DNA from: an uncultured bacterium
GTDB lineage: Bacteria; Cyanobacteriota; Vampirovibrionia; Gastranaerophilales; Gastranaerophilaceae
Length of the DNA stretch: 45,187 bases
Direction of reading: 5' to 3'
Assembly: GCA_949299935.1 (NCBI GenBank)
Contig: CASGCE010000011.1
Span: 1 to 45,187, forward strand
The notes beneath the pieces are model-generated. The model saw nothing but the letters and a program-made list of their open reading frames with translations. It searched no databases and was not told the origin of the DNA. The first letter of the stretch is position 1, and each line of letters opens with the position of its first letter. Shown here in pieces: positions 25,848 through 35,161 of the stretch. The position numbers and the translations under genes were made by a program.

Positions 25848-26990
25848 CTATAAAATCGTTATATTATCACGGGTAATTATTGCGTCGTAATTTTTAAATC
25901 CGAGAATTTGTAAAATATTATCGGAATGGTGTCCGATGAGTTTTTGGCAAGAGGTTGAGCTGTAGTTGACAATTCCTCTGGCAAATTCTTTTTTGTTTTC
26001 GTCAAGAATTGAGATTACATCACCCTTATCAAATTCGTTTATTACTTCTAAAATACCGATAGGCAAAAGGCTCTTTTCTTGTTCTATTAAGGCTTTTTTT
26101 GCACCGTCGTTAACTACAATCTTTCCGATAATATTTGTTGCATAACCAATCCAGCGTTTTTTGTCGGGAAGATTTGTTGATTGAGGCAAAAACATTGTTC
26201 CGTAATCTTCTCCGGCAAAAATCTTTCTTATTATATAGGGTATAGTACCGTTTGCAATAAGCATTTTGCCGCCAAAACGTGTTACCATTCTTGCTGCCAT
26301 AAGTTTTGTTTCCATGCCGCCTCTGCCGCCTTCTGATACGCCTGAAGCTAAAGATAGTATGTCATCTGTAACCTCATTAACCTCTTTTATTAGTTTGGCA
26401 TCAGGATTATTTTTGGGGTTGGCATCAAACAAACCGTCAATATTTGATAATATAACCAAAAGGTCAGCATCAAGTTCACTTGCTACCAGTGCAGAAAGTT
26501 TATCATTATCAGAAAAACAAACTTGCATATTTTCATACCTTGGGGCTATCTCTATTGTTGAAACTGTATCATTCTGGTTAATAACCGGAACTGTACCCAG
26601 TTCCAACAGTTTATTTAATGTTGTTCTTAGGCTAAGGTACCTTGTCCTTATTGAAAAGTCGTCTTCTGTTAATAATATTTGCGCTGCAACAAGTCCATAG
26701 GTATCAAAGCCGTTTTCGTATAGTGACATTAATTTGCCTTGTCCTATGGCAGCACAGGCTTGTTTCATAGCAGTTCCTTCTGTGCTTTCCAGACCGAGTC
26801 TTTTTTTACCCAGTCCTACTGCTCCGGATGTTATTACAATTACTTCTTTCCCCGATTTTACAAGGGTTGAAATATCCTCTATAAAAGAGAAAATTCTCGG
26901 CATTGAAACATTCCCGTCGTTGTTTCTTAAAATGTTGGTCCCTAGTTTAATTACAATACGCTTGGCATTAATAAATTCTTTTCTGTTCAT
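25848..26990 (-). CDS. proB: Glutamate 5-kinase
   Basis: 380 residues from ATG 26990. A longer frame to 27038 exists, but its extra 16 residues are unlike ProB, and a TATAAT lies exactly six bases before 26990, so the transcript is probably leaderless. The amino acid kinase fold shows KRIVIKLGTNIL, VITSGAVGLGKKRLG and GGRGGMETKLMAA. A C-terminal PUA domain spans about the last 75 residues. It phosphorylates glutamate, the first and feedback-controlled step of proline synthesis. It is divergent from alr, with which it shares a 59-base promoter region. Confidence 0.97.
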   Translation of the reverse strand: MNRKEFINAKRIVIKLGTNILRNNDGNVSMPRIFSFIEDISTLVKSGKEVIVITSGAVGLGKKRLGLESTEGTAMKQACAAIGQGKLMSLYENGFDTYGLVAAQILLTEDDFSIRTRYLSLRTTLNKLLELGTVPVINQNDTVSTIEIAPRYENMQVCFSDNDKLSALVASELDADLLVILSNIDGLFDANPKNNPDAKLIKEVNEVTDDILSLASGVSEGGRGGMETKLMAARMVTRFGGKMLIANGTIPYIIRKIFAGEDYGTMFLPQSTNLPDKKRWIGYATNIIGKIVVNDGAKKALIEQEKSLLPIGILEVINEFDKGDVISILDENKKEFARGIVNYSSTSCQKLIGHHSDNILQILGFKNYDAIITRDNITIL

Positions 26991-26996
26991 AAGCAA

Positions 26997-27002
26997 ATTA
27001 TA
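26997..27002 (-). promoter_or_regulatory. -10 box of leaderless proB
   Basis: TATAAT on the minus strand, six bases before the ATG at 26990. It shares the 26991-27049 interval with the divergent alr promoter. Confidence 0.75.
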
Positions 27003-27037
27003 GCAAAAAATGAATATACATACAATGATTTTTGTCA

Positions 27038-27043
27038 TATACT
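27038..27043 (+). promoter_or_regulatory. -10 box of leaderless alr
   Basis: TATACT six bases before ATG 27050, with TATACA as a weak -35 at 27015-27020. Confidence 0.7.
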
Positions 27044-27049
27044 TTAGTT

Positions 27050-28171
27050 ATGAAAAATATACGACAAACAAATATAAGCATGCACAGAGATGCGTGGGTT
27101 GAGGTTAATGTATCAAATCTTGAACATAATATAAAAGAAATAAGAAAGCATGTTCCGGATGGTACAAAGCTGTTAGGTGTGGTTAAGGCAGATGCGTACG
27201 GTCATGGTGCAGTAATGCTCGCCCCAACAATTCTTGCAAGCGGTGTAGATATGCTTGGTGTGGCATCTATTGATGAAGGTGTTGATTTGAGAAGGGCTAA
27301 AATTAATTGTGAAATTTTAGTTCTGGGGGCAGTTCCGGTTTGGGCGGTTGAAAGCGCCGTTGATGCAGATTTAAGTATATCGATTTTTTCAAAAGGTCAT
27401 ATTACGGCGTGCCGTCAGGCTTTTGAAAGAACAGGTATTAAACCTAAAGTCCATATAAAAATTGACACAGGCATGAATAGGATTGGGGTTTCAACGGATG
27501 ATGCGGTTGAATTTATAAAAGAAGTTCAAAATTCTGATTTTGTAAATCTACAAGGTATTTTTACACACCTTGCTATGGCAGAAAGTATTGATGAAACTCA
27601 AAAACAGCTTGATAAATGGAATAAAGTTATATCACAAGTAGATACTAAAGGTTTACTTTTACATGTCCAGAATACTGCCGGTACATTAAGTTATAATGTT
27701 CAAGGTACTAATATGCGTCGTGTTGGAATTGCATTATACGGTTTGGCACCGGAGTATCCACCTTGTATAAAAGAAAAACCGGATTTAAAACCGTTAATCT
27801 CTTTAAAGGGGCGTATAGTTAATATTCATGAAGTAAAAGATGGCGAAGGTGTAAGTTATTCATATACATATAGAGCTAAAGGTAACAGAATAATTGCTAC
27901 GGTTCCTATAGGTTATGCAGATGGGGTGCCGAGAGCTTTATCTAATCAAATTTATGCGTATTTGAATGGTCATACTGTTCGTCAGGTTGGTAATATTACT
28001 ATGGATCAAATGATGTTTGATATAACCGGTGTTGATGCCCAGTTTGGTGATATAATTACACTTTTGAATGAACAAGTATCAATTGGTATATGGTCAAAGC
28101 TGCTTGGAACAATTAATTATGAATTGATATGCCGGTTAAAGGTAAGGTTGCCGAGAATATATACGAGGTAA
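27050..28171 (+). CDS. alr: Alanine racemase
   Basis: 373 residues from ATG 27050; a TTG 18 bases earlier would lie in the promoter. This PLP enzyme makes D-alanine for peptidoglycan. The PLP-lysine is in VVKADAYGHGA, the second catalytic Tyr is in the GEGVSYSYTYRA region, and MRRVGIALYGLAP is also typical. It heads an operon with lpd (two-base gap) and lipA (one-base overlap). Confidence 0.97.
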   Translation: MKNIRQTNISMHRDAWVEVNVSNLEHNIKEIRKHVPDGTKLLGVVKADAYGHGAVMLAPTILASGVDMLGVASIDEGVDLRRAKINCEILVLGAVPVWAVESAVDADLSISIFSKGHITACRQAFERTGIKPKVHIKIDTGMNRIGVSTDDAVEFIKEVQNSDFVNLQGIFTHLAMAESIDETQKQLDKWNKVISQVDTKGLLLHVQNTAGTLSYNVQGTNMRRVGIALYGLAPEYPPCIKEKPDLKPLISLKGRIVNIHEVKDGEGVSYSYTYRAKGNRIIATVPIGYADGVPRALSNQIYAYLNGHTVRQVGNITMDQMMFDITGVDAQFGDIITLLNEQVSIGIWSKLLGTINYELICRLKVRLPRIYTR

Positions 28172-28173
28172 AC

Positions 28174-29427
28174 ATGGAAGAGGAATTTGATTTTGGGGTT
28201 ATAGGATCAGGTCCGGGCGGATATACATCAGCGTTAAATGCGGCAGCTGCAGGTAAAAAAGTTGTGCTATTCGAAAAAGATTTGATAGGCGGAGTATGCC
28301 TTAATAGGGGTTGTATTCCCACCAAAACAATGTTGCATTCTGCCGAAATATATGAAATGATTAATAATTCAAACGACTTTGGAATTGATGTTGATGATTA
28401 TAAAGTTAATTTTTCAAAGATAATGGAAAGAAAACGAACTGTAGTTGATAAGTTGCGTAGCGGATTGGAGCGCGCCTTCAAAAATGCCGGTATTTTAACG
28501 GTTAATGCTAAGGCTAAAATTATTGATAAGAATACCATTGAAGCTGATGGGAAGATATATATTTGCAAAAAGATTATTGCAGCAACGGGTTCTCATCCCC
28601 GTATACTAAAAGGCATGGAATATGATCACAAATTTATTTTATCTTCTGATGATGTTTTAAATTTTGAAAAACTTCCTAAAAGTATGGTAATTGTAGGTTC
28701 CGGTGCCATTGGTATTGAGTTTTCCAGAATATTTAGTTCTCTTGGTGTGGAGGTTAAAATTGTTGAAATTGCCGAAAATCTCCTTCCGTTGGCTGATATA
28801 GAAGTTTCAAAACGTGTTGAAAGGATATTCAAGTCTCAAGACATTGAATTTTTAACAAAAACTTCTGTAAATAAAATTGAAAAGTGTGAAAATTCCGTTA
28901 AGGTATACGTATCAAACGGTAAGGTTTTCAATGCGAGTTGTGTTTTACTGGCTGTTGGTCGTGTTCCAAATGAAATTGAAAAAATTGACGGAGTAAGCTA
29001 TATCGGAGATGTGACAGGTTCCATCCAGCTTGCACATTTTGCAAGTAAACAAGCGCTTGAAGAAGTTGCTGACATTCCGTTTGATGAAAGTTTGGTTCCC
29101 TTTGTTGTTTACGGGGAGCCCGAAATAGCTTGGGTAGGAAAGCGTGAACAAGATTTGGAATCAGGAACTTATCAAAAAGCAATGATTCCGATTTCAGCTC
29201 TTGCCAAATCTAATTGCGACAACGCGCTTGACGGAATGATGAAAATTTTAGTCCGAGAAAATAAAATAATTGGTGCGCATATAGTTTCAAAAGAGGCCTC
29301 TTCGCTTTTGCAGCAGCTTGTTATATCAATGCAAATGGGTGTTACAACAGAACAGTTGAAAGCGGTTTGTTTTGCTCACCCGACCTACTCTGAAGGGATT
29401 TTAGAGTGCCTTATGAGGTTAAAGTAA
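28174..29427 (+). CDS. lpd: Dihydrolipoamide dehydrogenase-like flavoprotein, shortened
   Basis: 417 residues from ATG 28174, preceded by GAGG; a frame to 28129 would overlap alr and adds nothing typical. FAD-binding GSGPGGYTSALNAAAAGKKV, the redox pair GGVCLNRGCIPTK (Cys-x4-Cys), NAD-binding GSGAIGIEFSRIFSSLG and the C-terminal HPTYSE base are present. Most Lpd proteins have 460-475 residues. Here about 25-35 residues are missing between GRVPNEIEKI and SYIGDVTG, where relatives have a loop and strand before the GD motif. Catalytic residues remain, so it may be active. With lipA directly downstream, a role in a lipoyl-dependent complex (such as glycine cleavage) is likely. Confidence 0.9.
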   Translation: MEEEFDFGVIGSGPGGYTSALNAAAAGKKVVLFEKDLIGGVCLNRGCIPTKTMLHSAEIYEMINNSNDFGIDVDDYKVNFSKIMERKRTVVDKLRSGLERAFKNAGILTVNAKAKIIDKNTIEADGKIYICKKIIAATGSHPRILKGMEYDHKFILSSDDVLNFEKLPKSMVIVGSGAIGIEFSRIFSSLGVEVKIVEIAENLLPLADIEVSKRVERIFKSQDIEFLTKTSVNKIEKCENSVKVYVSNGKVFNASCVLLAVGRVPNEIEKIDGVSYIGDVTGSIQLAHFASKQALEEVADIPFDESLVPFVVYGEPEIAWVGKREQDLESGTYQKAMIPISALAKSNCDNALDGMMKILVRENKIIGAHIVSKEASSLLQQLVISMQMGVTTEQLKAVCFAHPTYSEGILECLMRLK

Positions 29428-30269
29428 TGCGAGAAAGACTTCCTCAATACTTAAAACGACCTCTTATCGATACTGAAAAAACTCGGACTGTTAGAAAAAT
29501 TTTAAAAACAAAATGTCTTAACACGGTTTGTGAAAACGCTAGATGCCCTAATAAAAACGAATGCTATTCAAAAAATACCGCAACTTTTTTGATCATGGGT
29601 AATAACTGTACGAGAAATTGTCGTTATTGTAATATTTCTTGTGCAAAACCTGAACAATTAGACTTAAAAGAGCCAAAGCATATTGCAGAAGCGGTTAAAG
29701 CTTTAAATCTTAAATATGCGGTTATAACATCTGTTACGCGCGATGATTTGCCTGATGGTGGCGCAAATCATTTTGTAAATTGTATCCGTGAAATCAGAAA
29801 GCTCTCGCCTGAAACCAAAATCGAAATTCTTACTCCGGATTTTAAGGGTGATAAAAAAGCTTTAAATCACATTATTGAAGCACATCCCGAGGTTTTTAAT
29901 CATAATATTGAAACTGTAAAGGACTTATTTAAGACTGCAAGACCTCAAGGTGATTATGCCAGATCACTTGATGTTTTAAGTTATGTAAAAAATAACAGCG
30001 ATATTCTGACAAAATCCGGTTTGATGGTTGGGTTGGGTGAAACTTTCAAGCAGATTGAAAATACTTTAAAAGATCTTTACGATATTGGATGCGATATTTT
30101 GACCATAGGACAATATATTCAGCCTTCTAAACTCCATTTGGCAGTGGATAAGTATTATTCTGTTGAAGAATTTTCAATACTGCAAAAACTTGCAGAGAAT
30201 GTAGGATTTAAGCACTACCAGATCGGACCGCTTGTCAGAAGTTCTTATAAGGCTGATGAATTATTTTGA
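29427..30269 (+). CDS. lipA: Lipoyl synthase (radical SAM)
   Basis: 280 residues from ATG 29427, which overlaps the lpd stop by one base; a GTG seven codons earlier is less likely. It inserts two sulfurs into protein-bound octanoate. The auxiliary cluster motif is CENARCPNKNEC (Cys-x4-Cys-x5-Cys), and the radical SAM motif is CTRNCRYC (Cys-x3-Cys-x2-Cys). VTRDDLPDGGA and the C-terminal GPLVRSSYKADE are also family-typical. No lipB or lplA is visible. Confidence 0.97.
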   Translation: MRERLPQYLKRPLIDTEKTRTVRKILKTKCLNTVCENARCPNKNECYSKNTATFLIMGNNCTRNCRYCNISCAKPEQLDLKEPKHIAEAVKALNLKYAVITSVTRDDLPDGGANHFVNCIREIRKLSPETKIEILTPDFKGDKKALNHIIEAHPEVFNHNIETVKDLFKTARPQGDYARSLDVLSYVKNNSDILTKSGLMVGLGETFKQIENTLKDLYDIGCDILTIGQYIQPSKLHLAVDKYYSVEEFSILQKLAENVGFKHYQIGPLVRSSYKADELF

Positions 30270-30476
30270 TTTCTTTTCCACTATTTTTAGCTCGTAGCCA
30301 AGATAATCCAGTAATTCCTGTACTAACCTGAAACGAATACTTTTGGAAAGAAACATTTTTGAAAGATTGCTGGGAAAAGGCACGTTATAACCTTCGGCTT
30401 TCATCTTTTTAAGAACTTTACTCATTGATTTCCCGTTTCTAACGAGAATTACTTTTATTTCCTCATATATATTCAT
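30261..30476 (-). CDS. Small helix-turn-helix protein
   Basis: 71 residues. The pattern KVILVRNGKSMSKVLKKMKA, then PFPSNLSKMF and a second helix RLVQELLDYLGYELKIVEKK, resembles short phage-type or XRE regulators in which the last strand follows LGYE. It overlaps the end of lipA convergently by nine bases. There is no strong Shine-Dalgarno site upstream. A repressor role is possible; the target is unknown. Confidence 0.6.
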   Translation of the reverse strand: MNIYEEIKVILVRNGKSMSKVLKKMKAEGYNVPFPSNLSKMFLSKSIRFRLVQELLDYLGYELKIVEKKSK

Positions 30477-30655
30477 TATGCTTCCATATTATTTTACATT
30501 TCATTTTTTGACAAAATTCACAACATCGTTATTAAAAAGTATAATTATTTTATTATTTATAATAATAAAAATTAAGAATAAGTCACGTGTATGTTGTACT
30601 TGTAGAGAAAAATTTTTTATGATAGCATATTTTCTAAGAAAGAGGTACAAAGATT

Positions 30656-31315
30656 ATGCAAGCTAGACGGGCAGCTAGAGAACTGGCATTTATATTATTT
30701 TCTCAGTTTGATAAGAAGATAACAAAATATTCCCAAGATGACTTGGAGAACATAATTTTAAAATCAGTAAGAATATTAACAAGCAATGCAAGTGATGAGT
30801 TAAAAATTGCGGTTGGTGCTTTGATTGATATGAAAAACAGAATTGATGATTATGAAGCTGAGCACGAAATAAATCTTAACAGACCGCTTGAGGTGGCAAA
30901 CTTGCCTGTTCCGTTGCCTTTAACATCTGATATGACAGGTAATATTGATGAGATGATTAATATTGCGGAAAAGGCTTTATTGGCGTTGGAAATTGCAGAG
31001 TTTACGACTTTAGAATCCCAAAATGATGTTAAAAATTACGCAATAAAAATTGCCGAATTATTTCAAAAAAATCATGAAGAAGTTGATAAAATTATAAAAA
31101 AATATTTAAAAGGTTGGGACATTGATCGTCTTGTAAAGATGGACAAAGATATTTTGCGAATTGCAATAGTAGAGCTTTTGTATATAAAAGATGCTCCGAT
31201 GAAGGTTATTGTAGATGAAGCCTTGGAGCTTGCCAAAAAGTATTCAACTGATGACAGCTCTGCATTTATAAACGGTATATTAGCAAAGGTTATTGTGGAT
31301 AACGGATTGAGCTGA
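30656..31315 (+). CDS. nusB: Transcription antitermination factor NusB, long form
   Basis: 219 residues. The N-terminal QARRAARELAFILFSQFDKK and C-terminal WDIDRLVKMDKDILRIAIVELLY, MKVIVDEALELAKKYSTDDS and FINGILAKV are NusB hallmarks. The family is usually 130-170 residues. Here about 60 extra residues fill the middle (NRPLEVANLPVPLPLTSDMT region), as in the longer cyanobacterial-type NusB. NusB binds boxA RNA with NusE for rRNA antitermination. It overlaps ftsY by one base (TGATG), giving a nusB-ftsY-peptidase operon. Confidence 0.93.
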   Translation: MQARRAARELAFILFSQFDKKITKYSQDDLENIILKSVRILTSNASDELKIAVGALIDMKNRIDDYEAEHEINLNRPLEVANLPVPLPLTSDMTGNIDEMINIAEKALLALEIAEFTTLESQNDVKNYAIKIAELFQKNHEEVDKIIKKYLKGWDIDRLVKMDKDILRIAIVELLYIKDAPMKVIVDEALELAKKYSTDDSSAFINGILAKVIVDNGLS

Positions 31316-32229
31316 TGTTTAAATTTTTTTCGGAAAGTTTTGATAATTTTAGAAAAAAAATTTCGAATACCGCAACTACCTTAGTAAATAATGTTGTGGA
31401 TTCTGTTTCTGATGCTGAGGAATTTTCGGAGTTTGTCCTTGAAGATATGGAGGATTTGCTAATTAGAGCAGATTTAGGTGTGAATTATGCTGCGGAATTG
31501 GTTGACAACTTAAGAAATCAAGATAAAATAAAACCTTCTGAGGTTAAAAAATATTTAAGGACAGAATTCGAAAAAGTGCTGAATGGAGCCGGAGGTAATT
31601 CTATTGACTATAATAATGACAGATTAAATATATATTTTATTACAGGTGTCAATGGTGTCGGTAAAACGACTCTAATTGGTAAATTAGCCTATAAATTTAA
31701 AAATGAGGGCAAAAGGGTACTAATTGCAGCGGGTGATACCTTCAGGGCAGCTGCCGAGGAGCAACTTGATATATGGTCCAAACGTGCCGGAGCGGATATT
31801 GTTAGGCGTGACAAAGCAGATTCTGCATCTGTTGTTTATGAAGCTATACAAAAGGCAAAAGATGAACATTATGATGTTATTCTGGTGGATACTGCGGGAC
31901 GTTTGCAAAATAAGTATAATTTGATGGAAGAATTGAAAAAGATTAAATCAGTTATTGATAAAAATGCTCCTGAAGATTTGCGTGAATGTATGCTGGTTTT
32001 AGATGCAAATACGGGGCAAAATGGCTTACAACAGGCAAAAATTTTTGCTGATGCCGTAAATTTGACCTCTGTTGCTTTGACTAAACTTGACGGATCTGCA
32101 AAGGGAGCAATAGTTTTAGCTATTGCAAGAGAAATGAAACTTCCTGTAAAGCTTGTTGGTGTTGGCGAGCAAATGACTGATTTGAAAGAATTTAATTCAG
32201 AGGAATTTATACAGGCTTTATTTGAGTAA
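31315..32229 (+). CDS. ftsY: Signal recognition particle receptor FtsY
   Basis: 304 residues, a short form with little acidic A domain. The NG domain has GVNGVGKTTLIGKLA (Walker A), DTFRAAAEEQL, VDTAGRLQNKYNLM, TKLDGSAKGA and GVGEQMTDLKEF. It docks SRP-ribosome complexes at the membrane for co-translational protein export. The start overlaps the nusB stop, so the two are translationally coupled. Confidence 0.97.
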   Translation: MFKFFSESFDNFRKKISNTATTLVNNVVDSVSDAEEFSEFVLEDMEDLLIRADLGVNYAAELVDNLRNQDKIKPSEVKKYLRTEFEKVLNGAGGNSIDYNNDRLNIYFITGVNGVGKTTLIGKLAYKFKNEGKRVLIAAGDTFRAAAEEQLDIWSKRAGADIVRRDKADSASVVYEAIQKAKDEHYDVILVDTAGRLQNKYNLMEELKKIKSVIDKNAPEDLRECMLVLDANTGQNGLQQAKIFADAVNLTSVALTKLDGSAKGAIVLAIAREMKLPVKLVGVGEQMTDLKEFNSEEFIQALFE

Positions 32230-32238
32230 TTGAAATTT

Positions 32239-32862
32239 ATGGTGAATATTTTAAAAACAGTAAGCACAGAATTAAACAAAAAAATCGAACTTTTAGGCAA
32301 CTATAATTACAAAAACATTCTTGTGGTAGGTGTTTTTCACGGTGATGAGCCACAGGGAAAATTTTTGATTGATGAATATTTAAAAATTTATTCAAATTCA
32401 CGACTATTATTTATACCTTGTCTTAACCCTGATGGTATGGCGGGTAAAACAAGAACAAACTCAAATTATGTAGATTTAAACAGGAATTTCCCCACAAAAA
32501 ATTGGATTTCAACAGAAAAAAAAGAATTTTTTGGTGGTATAAAACCCGCAAGTGAAATTGAAACAAGATTTTTAATACAGGTTATCAAAGAATATAATCC
32601 TAAATTGATATTAACACTTCATGCACCATTTAAGATAGTGAATTATGATGGTCCGGCAAAAGAGATTGCTGAAAAAATCGGACAGATAATTTCTTATCCG
32701 GTTAAAGGCAGCATAGGCTACCCGACTCCGGGAAGTTTTGGTACATATTGCGGTGTTGAACGCGGTATACCGACCATTACGCTTGAACTGGATGAAAAAT
32801 GTCCGGTTCAAAAATTGGTTGAACCGGTACATAAAATTTTTGAGCTTATAGAAAAAATTTGA
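32239..32862 (+). CDS. M14-family zinc carboxypeptidase (MpaA-like)
   Basis: 207 residues from ATG 32239 (a TTG at 32230 is also in frame). HGDE (VVGVFHGDEPQGK) supplies the zinc His and Glu, LHAPF the third zinc ligand, and TLELDEK the catalytic Glu. CLNPDGMAGKTRTNSNYVDL and NRNFPTK is the substrate-binding region typical of carboxypeptidase M14 enzymes such as MpaA (murein tripeptide amidase) and AstE-like proteins. There is no signal peptide, so it is cytoplasmic. Recycling of cell-wall peptides is the best guess; the substrate is not proven. Confidence 0.82.
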   Translation: MVNILKTVSTELNKKIELLGNYNYKNILVVGVFHGDEPQGKFLIDEYLKIYSNSRLLFIPCLNPDGMAGKTRTNSNYVDLNRNFPTKNWISTEKKEFFGGIKPASEIETRFLIQVIKEYNPKLILTLHAPFKIVNYDGPAKEIAEKIGQIISYPVKGSIGYPTPGSFGTYCGVERGIPTITLELDEKCPVQKLVEPVHKIFELIEKI

Positions 32863-33429
32863 TTACCAGAACTTCCACCAAGGATCGGGCTTTTCCTTAA
32901 CAATTTGTTCTTCATTGTTAAAGTCAATTCTAAGTCTGCCTTTTTCACCTTTGTCGTTAATCACGTCAGCAAAAATTATTCCGCCTTCTGTGGCATCTGC
33001 AGCTGGAACTGTTTCCGGAATAGTTTTGCCATCTTTGCGTATATAACCGATATTCATTTTATCAAGTCGGTATTCTGATTGTGCATTTTGAAGTTCCTTT
33101 GCCGCATATTCTGCATATGTTGCACCGTTTAAGTCTTCTTCGTCCAGAAAATCATGTTCACCTTTAAATTCATCGCCTTTTGCCGCTGCCTTTATCAAAG
33201 CTGCTTGGTATCTTGTTACTTCAAGTATATTGTCTTCGATGGTTTTTCCGTTTTTGTCGTAAACTTTTCCATCTTTAATTGTCCACTCAGCTTCATTTCC
33301 GGTAATTTTTGCATTTTTAAAATTAATTATAAAAGTTTCCTGAGTATCTTTATTTTTTACTTTAACCGGTGTATATCCTCCGATATCGCCAAATCTCGTG
33401 TGTTTAACTACTGTATTATCCTCGGGCAT
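32863..33429 (-). CDS. Hypothetical acidic protein ending KPDPWWKFW
   Basis: 188 residues, no recognised domain, no signal peptide or membrane segment. The sequence alternates charged and Gly/Thr residues (IKDGKVYDKNGKTIEDN) with a helical middle (AALIKAAAKGDEFKGEHDFL). It ends in a Trp-rich tail. AGGAG precedes the start. It converges tail to tail with the M14 peptidase, with no bases between. Function unknown. Confidence 0.7.
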   Translation of the reverse strand: MPEDNTVVKHTRFGDIGGYTPVKVKNKDTQETFIINFKNAKITGNEAEWTIKDGKVYDKNGKTIEDNILEVTRYQAALIKAAAKGDEFKGEHDFLDEEDLNGATYAEYAAKELQNAQSEYRLDKMNIGYIRKDGKTIPETVPAADATEGGIIFADVINDKGEKGRLRIDFNNEEQIVKEKPDPWWKFW

Positions 33430-33557
33430 AAAATATCCTCCTTTTTCTTTGTTATAACTTATTAAACAATTTTGTGTAACATAAATTGCTATTAACTTAA
33501 AATAAATTTACAAAAGGTTAATGTTTGTTGTAAAATCAAAAAAAAGAGGATTTAAAA

Positions 33558-34931
33558 ATGAGATTACACAATTCTTATACCAACAAAATTGAAGATTTTA
33601 AACCGATTGAGGATAATAAAGTAAAAATATATGTTTGTGGTCCCACGGTTTATGATTATGCTCATCTGGGTCATGCAAGATGCTATATAACTTGGGATGT
33701 TTTGTACAGATATTTGAAATTCAAGGGTTATGATGTTACCTACTGCAGAAATGTTACGGATGTCGACGACAAAATTTTGAAAAAAGCCGAAAGGGAAGGC
33801 AAAACCCCCGAGGAGGTTTCACAATTTTGGTATAAGCAATTTGAAAATTCAATGAAAGCCTTAAATACTTTGAAACCGGATATAGAGCCGTTTGCTACAA
33901 AAACACTCGGTGAGATGATTGCAATCATTAAAGATTTAATAAAAAATGATTATGCCTATGAGGCAAATGGGGACGTATATTTTAGGGTTAAAAAATTCCC
34001 TAAATACGGCTATTTGTCAAAACAGCCTATTGACCAGTTAGAGAGCGGGGCAAGAATAGAAGTTGGGGAACATAAAGAGGATCCTTTGGATTTTGCATTG
34101 TGGAAAAAAGATGAAAAATTCGGTTACAATTCTCCTTGGGGAATTGGCAGACCCGGATGGCATATTGAATGTTCCGCAATGAGCAGGAAATATTTGGGCA
34201 AAACTATTGATATCCATGCTGGTGGAGCGGATTTGATTTTCCCTCACCACGAAAATGAAATCGCACAATCCGAATGCGCAAATGGCTGTAAATTTGTAAA
34301 TTATTGGCTCCACAACGGTTTTGTTACTGTTAATAAGGAAAAAATGTCCAAGTCTTTGGGGAATTTCTTGACCATAGACGATTTGTTGAAAAAATATGAT
34401 GCAAATACAATAAGATTTTTTATACTTACAAATCATTACAGAATGCCTGTTGAATTTTCAGATGAAGCATTGACCTCTGCACAAGCAGGTGTAAAACGTT
34501 TGCTTAATGCGAAGCGTACAAAAGTTAACGACAACTTGGATATTACAAAAATTGATGAATACAAACAATTTGTAGAAGCTATGGATGATGATTTGAATAC
34601 GTCCAAAGCTATGGCAGTATTGTTTGAGCTTGCAAATAAAGCAAATAAAGATGACAAAGACGCTTTTACAATTTTGTATAAATTGGCATCAGTTCTCGGA
34701 TTTAGTTTTGATAAAGCTGAACTGTCAAAAGAGGAGCTTGAAAAAGCTGTTGAACATGTTTCGGGTGTTCTTGGTGTAAAGTTCAATTCAATGGAAGAAT
34801 TAATCGAATTCCGTAAAAAAGCCAGGGAAGAAAAAAATTGGGCAGTCGCTGATAAAATCCGAATAGCACTTGATGAAGTCGGTATTTTAGTTAAAGATTC
34901 CAAAGATGGCACGGTTTTGGAAGTCAAGTAA
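33558..34931 (+). CDS. cysS: Cysteinyl-tRNA synthetase
   Basis: 457 residues, the normal length. Class I signature HLGH (YDYAHLGHARCYIT) and KMSKS (KEKMSKSLGNF) are both present. The zinc ligands include Cys near YVCGPTVYDY, the GWHIECSAM Cys and HHENEIAQSE. It charges tRNA-Cys. It is monocistronic, with a good RBS (AGAGGA) and TTTACA/TAAAAT promoter-like boxes upstream. Confidence 0.98.
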   Translation: MRLHNSYTNKIEDFKPIEDNKVKIYVCGPTVYDYAHLGHARCYITWDVLYRYLKFKGYDVTYCRNVTDVDDKILKKAEREGKTPEEVSQFWYKQFENSMKALNTLKPDIEPFATKTLGEMIAIIKDLIKNDYAYEANGDVYFRVKKFPKYGYLSKQPIDQLESGARIEVGEHKEDPLDFALWKKDEKFGYNSPWGIGRPGWHIECSAMSRKYLGKTIDIHAGGADLIFPHHENEIAQSECANGCKFVNYWLHNGFVTVNKEKMSKSLGNFLTIDDLLKKYDANTIRFFILTNHYRMPVEFSDEALTSAQAGVKRLLNAKRTKVNDNLDITKIDEYKQFVEAMDDDLNTSKAMAVLFELANKANKDDKDAFTILYKLASVLGFSFDKAELSKEELEKAVEHVSGVLGVKFNSMEELIEFRKKAREEKNWAVADKIRIALDEVGILVKDSKDGTVLEVK

Positions 34932-35130
34932 TATGGGGGAAAATAGTTTGACATAAGCTGTCGGCTGTGAGCTTTGTATGCAAATATGTCTGACTTGTTT
35001 TAAGACTTATCTTGATAGGTTGCAGACTATTGTTTTGGTTGTAATAAGTAAGGGAAAATCCCCCCACTCTGATCTCTCCTAAAAGGACGAGGGGAAGGTA
35101 CAACCCAATAGTTGTTTGATTCTTTTGCCT
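34932..35130. other. Gene-free segment between cysS and the hairpin
   Basis: No credible gene: the minus-strand frame through it lacks family features. It holds GC-richer patches such as TCTCCTAAAAGGACGAGGGG, which look like dispersed-repeat debris. No further structure is seen. Confidence 0.5.
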
Positions 35131-35161
35131 AGCGAGGTCCGCCAAGTCGGCGGGCCTCGCT
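35131..35161. terminator. Strong GC-rich hairpin between convergent cysS and pilin C
   Basis: A 13-pair stem, AGCGAGGTCCGCC with GGCGGGCCTCGCT (one G-T wobble), loop AAGTC. It directly follows the pilin C stop codon at 35162. On the plus strand only three T follow, so termination of cysS would be modest. GC content is far above its surroundings. Confidence 0.65.

Noticed and set aside
30478-30666. Plus-strand ORF before nusB
   Set aside because: Low-complexity AT-rich translation and no RBS; this is the nusB upstream region.
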